Assembly: GCA_023260935.1 (NCBI GenBank) | Contig: JALQTL010000386.1 | Span: 1 to 13,969, forward strand | From: Paracoccaceae bacterium | GTDB lineage: Bacteria; Pseudomonadota; Alphaproteobacteria; Rhodobacterales; Rhodobacteraceae | Length of the DNA: 13,969 nucleotides | Direction of reading: 5' to 3' | Part shown: one piece after another, positions 12,712 to 13,969 of the stretch | Numbering within the stretch: position 1 is the first letter of the stretch | Layout of the letters: each line of letters starts with the position of its first letter | Made by a program: the position numbers and the translations under genes | The notes under the pieces: model-generated | Databases searched by the model: none | What the model was told of the DNA's origin: nothing | The model's input: only the letters and a program-made list of their open reading frames with translations

Positions 12712-13969
12712 TCAGTTCGCCTGACGCCGCAGGAAGGCCGGAATCTCGATCCGCTCCTGATCCGGGCTCAGCTCCTGTTCGTCATCATAGGCGGTGACGG
12801 GGGGCTGCTGACGCGCGGGCTGCGGGCGTTCGGCCGGCTCTGCATGGCCACCACCGGCCATGCGGTTGATCAGCGTGCCGATGCCGAAACGGGCGCGCTG
12901 CGCGGGTTCGGGCTGGGGCTGACGGGCCGGCGGCTGCGGGGCGGGTGCGGCGGCGGCGGGGCGCTGCTGCGACATGGTCGACGGCGCCTTCGACACCGCA
13001 GCCTGCAAGCGAGCCAAGGCTTCGGGCGACGGGGTTCCCGGCGCCCGGGGACGCGGAGCGACGAAAGACCCGGCGTCGTCAGACATCGGCACGCCGCGCT
13101 GCTGCGCCATGGGCTGCGGTGCCGGCTGCGGGCGATAGGCCGGCGCGGGCAGATCATTGGTAAATTCGTCTTCCGTGTCGAAGGCTTGCGCCTCGACTGC
13201 CGGCTCAAAAAGCTGCGGCTGCTGGGGCTGCGGCGCGGGGGCAACCGGGGCGGCAGCCACAGGCGCGGGGGCCGGGGCAGCCTCGCGCACCGGTTCTGCG
13301 GCCGGGGCGCTGTACTGGCTGGGCAACGGAGCCGACATCGGGCGACGCGCAACAGGCGCCTCGGCGCGGGCCTGCGTCGCATCGATCCCGGTGGCCACGA
13401 CAGATACCCGCAGCGTGCCTTCCATGCCGGTGTCCAGCGTGGAACCGACGATGATGTTCGCGTCGGGATCCACCTTTTCGCGGATGATGTTCGCGGCCTC
13501 GTCCAGTTCGAACAGGGTCAGATCATAGCCGCCAGTGATGTTGATCAGCACGCCCTTGGCGCCGTTCAGGCTGATTTCATCCAGCAGCGGGTTGGCAATG
13601 GCCTTTTCCGCAGCCTGCACGGCCCGATCGTCGCCGGTGGCTTCGCCGGTGCCCATCATCGCCTTGCCCATTTCGTCCATCACCGCGCGGACGTCGGCAA
13701 AGTCGAGGTTGATCAGGCCCGGACGGACCATCAGGTCGGTCACGCCCTTCACACCCTGGTACAGCACATCGTCGGCAAGGGCGAAGGCTTCGGTAAAGGT
13801 TGTGTTTTCGTCAAACCTTTGACCCAAGATCTCATCTAGGTATGCCTGCGCAAGGGCGACCGTGCGGCTCTCCAGCATCGTGTCCGCACTGCGACCGAGT
13901 CCTCCAGAAAGTAATTGGGTCACGCCTACAAGGGCGATGGCCAGAATCGCAATACTAATCACGAGTTCG
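12712..13969 (-). CDS. ftsZ: FtsZ C-terminal part fused in frame to a type IV prepilin N-terminus; partial and chimeric
   Basis: Codons below 13804 are FtsZ. They start at FTEAFALADDVLYQGV (helix H7) and carry the T7 loop GLINLDFADV with its catalytic Asp pair, the second domain (GVLINITGGYDLTLFELDEA, NIIVGSTLD, LRVSVVATGI), a long Pro/Ala/Gln linker of about 190 residues and the conserved end IEIPAFLRRQAN, which binds FtsA and other partners. The whole GTP-binding domain, with GGGTGTG, is missing. Upstream the frame stays open to the window edge but encodes ELVISIAILAIALVG and following prepilin sequence. The next genes downstream (lpxC, bamD, recN) are in normal order, so this locus should hold the intact cell-division ftsZ. 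As written the protein could not bind GTP. The FtsZ identity of the C-terminal part is certain. Confidence 0.9.
   Translation of the reverse strand, partial: ELVISIAILAIALVGVTQLLSGGLGRSADTMLESRTVALAQAYLDEILGQRFDENTTFTEAFALADDVLYQGVKGVTDLMVRPGLINLDFADVRAVMDEMGKAMMGTGEATGDDRAVQAAEKAIANPLLDEISLNGAKGVLINITGGYDLTLFELDEAANIIREKVDPDANIIVGSTLDTGMEGTLRVSVVATGIDATQARAEAPVARRPMSAPLPSQYSAPAAEPVREAAPAPAPVAAAPVAPAPQPQQPQLFEPAVEAQAFDTEDEFTNDLPAPAYRPQPAPQPMAQQRGVPMSDDAGSFVAPRPRAPGTPSPEALARLQAAVSKAPSTMSQQRPAAAAPAPQPPARQPQPEPAQRARFGIGTLINRMAGGGHAEPAERPQPARQQPPVTAYDDEQELSPDQERIEIPAFLRRQAN
13807..13969 (-). other. Type IV prepilin (MshD/PilV-like) N-terminal fragment
   Basis: Minus-strand codons here read ELVISIAILAIALVGVTQLL, the hydrophobic helix of a class III prepilin. 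Its Glu fits Glu5 after the cut site, so the leader peptide lies beyond the edge. It is followed by SADTMLESRTVALAQAY and LDEILGQRFDEN, which resemble MSHA-type minor pilins (MshD). Codons such as TTA, CTA, AGT, AGG, GGA and ATT differ from the rest of the window. By hand count GC3 is about 58% over 55 codons here, against about 82% over the next 55 FtsZ codons. There is no start codon of its own within the window. Confidence 0.75.

Overview
The window reads as chromosomal DNA of an alphaproteobacterium of the family Rhodobacteraceae (Rhodobacter/Gemmobacter/Tabrizicola-like). I infer this from the high GC and GC-rich third positions, an F1-ATPase zeta-type inhibitor next to purC, a Hint-domain protein of the kind common in this family, a VPLPA-CTERM sorting signal, an exact GTTC-N7-GTTC SOS box, and the gene order ftsZ-lpxC-bamD-recN. 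No tRNA, rRNA, CRISPR array, insertion sequence or phage gene was seen.

Layout. 1-831: 5' part of purC (minus), diverging from the zeta-type ATP synthase inhibitor gene (plus), which ends in a bidirectional terminator. 991-2037 (minus): a Hint-domain gene split by one in-frame TAA. 2229-3242 (plus): a zinc-dependent homocysteine S-methyltransferase. 3262-4350 (minus): a PA0069-family radical SAM protein with an SOS box over its -10 element. 4475-5341 (plus): a secreted GDSL/SGNH esterase with a VPLPA-CTERM tail. 5499-7149 (plus): a corrinoid protein, a 51-residue membrane protein missed by simple ORF length cut-offs, and a DUF1638 protein. 7176-8926 (plus): an FAD-linked D-lactate/glycolate-type dehydrogenase, translationally coupled to a SnoaL-like protein. 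12712-8936 (minus): lpxC, bamD and recN downstream of ftsZ.

How they fit together. The homocysteine methyltransferase and the corrinoid protein look like separate parts of a B12-dependent methyl-transfer system (methionine synthesis, or methyl transfer from betaine or a related donor), with the DUF1638 protein as a usual companion. The radical SAM gene appears to be a DNA-damage-inducible repair-type enzyme. The lpxC-bamD-recN block covers lipid A synthesis, outer-membrane assembly and recombination repair at the tail of the division cluster.

The most surprising feature is at the right edge. The reading frame that ends as FtsZ does not begin as FtsZ. Its GTPase domain is absent, and the frame runs instead into a type IV prepilin N-terminus (MshD-like) with lower GC3 and rare codons. 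The junction is near 13798-13812. A chimeric read or misassembly is the most likely cause, and a real rearrangement is the alternative.
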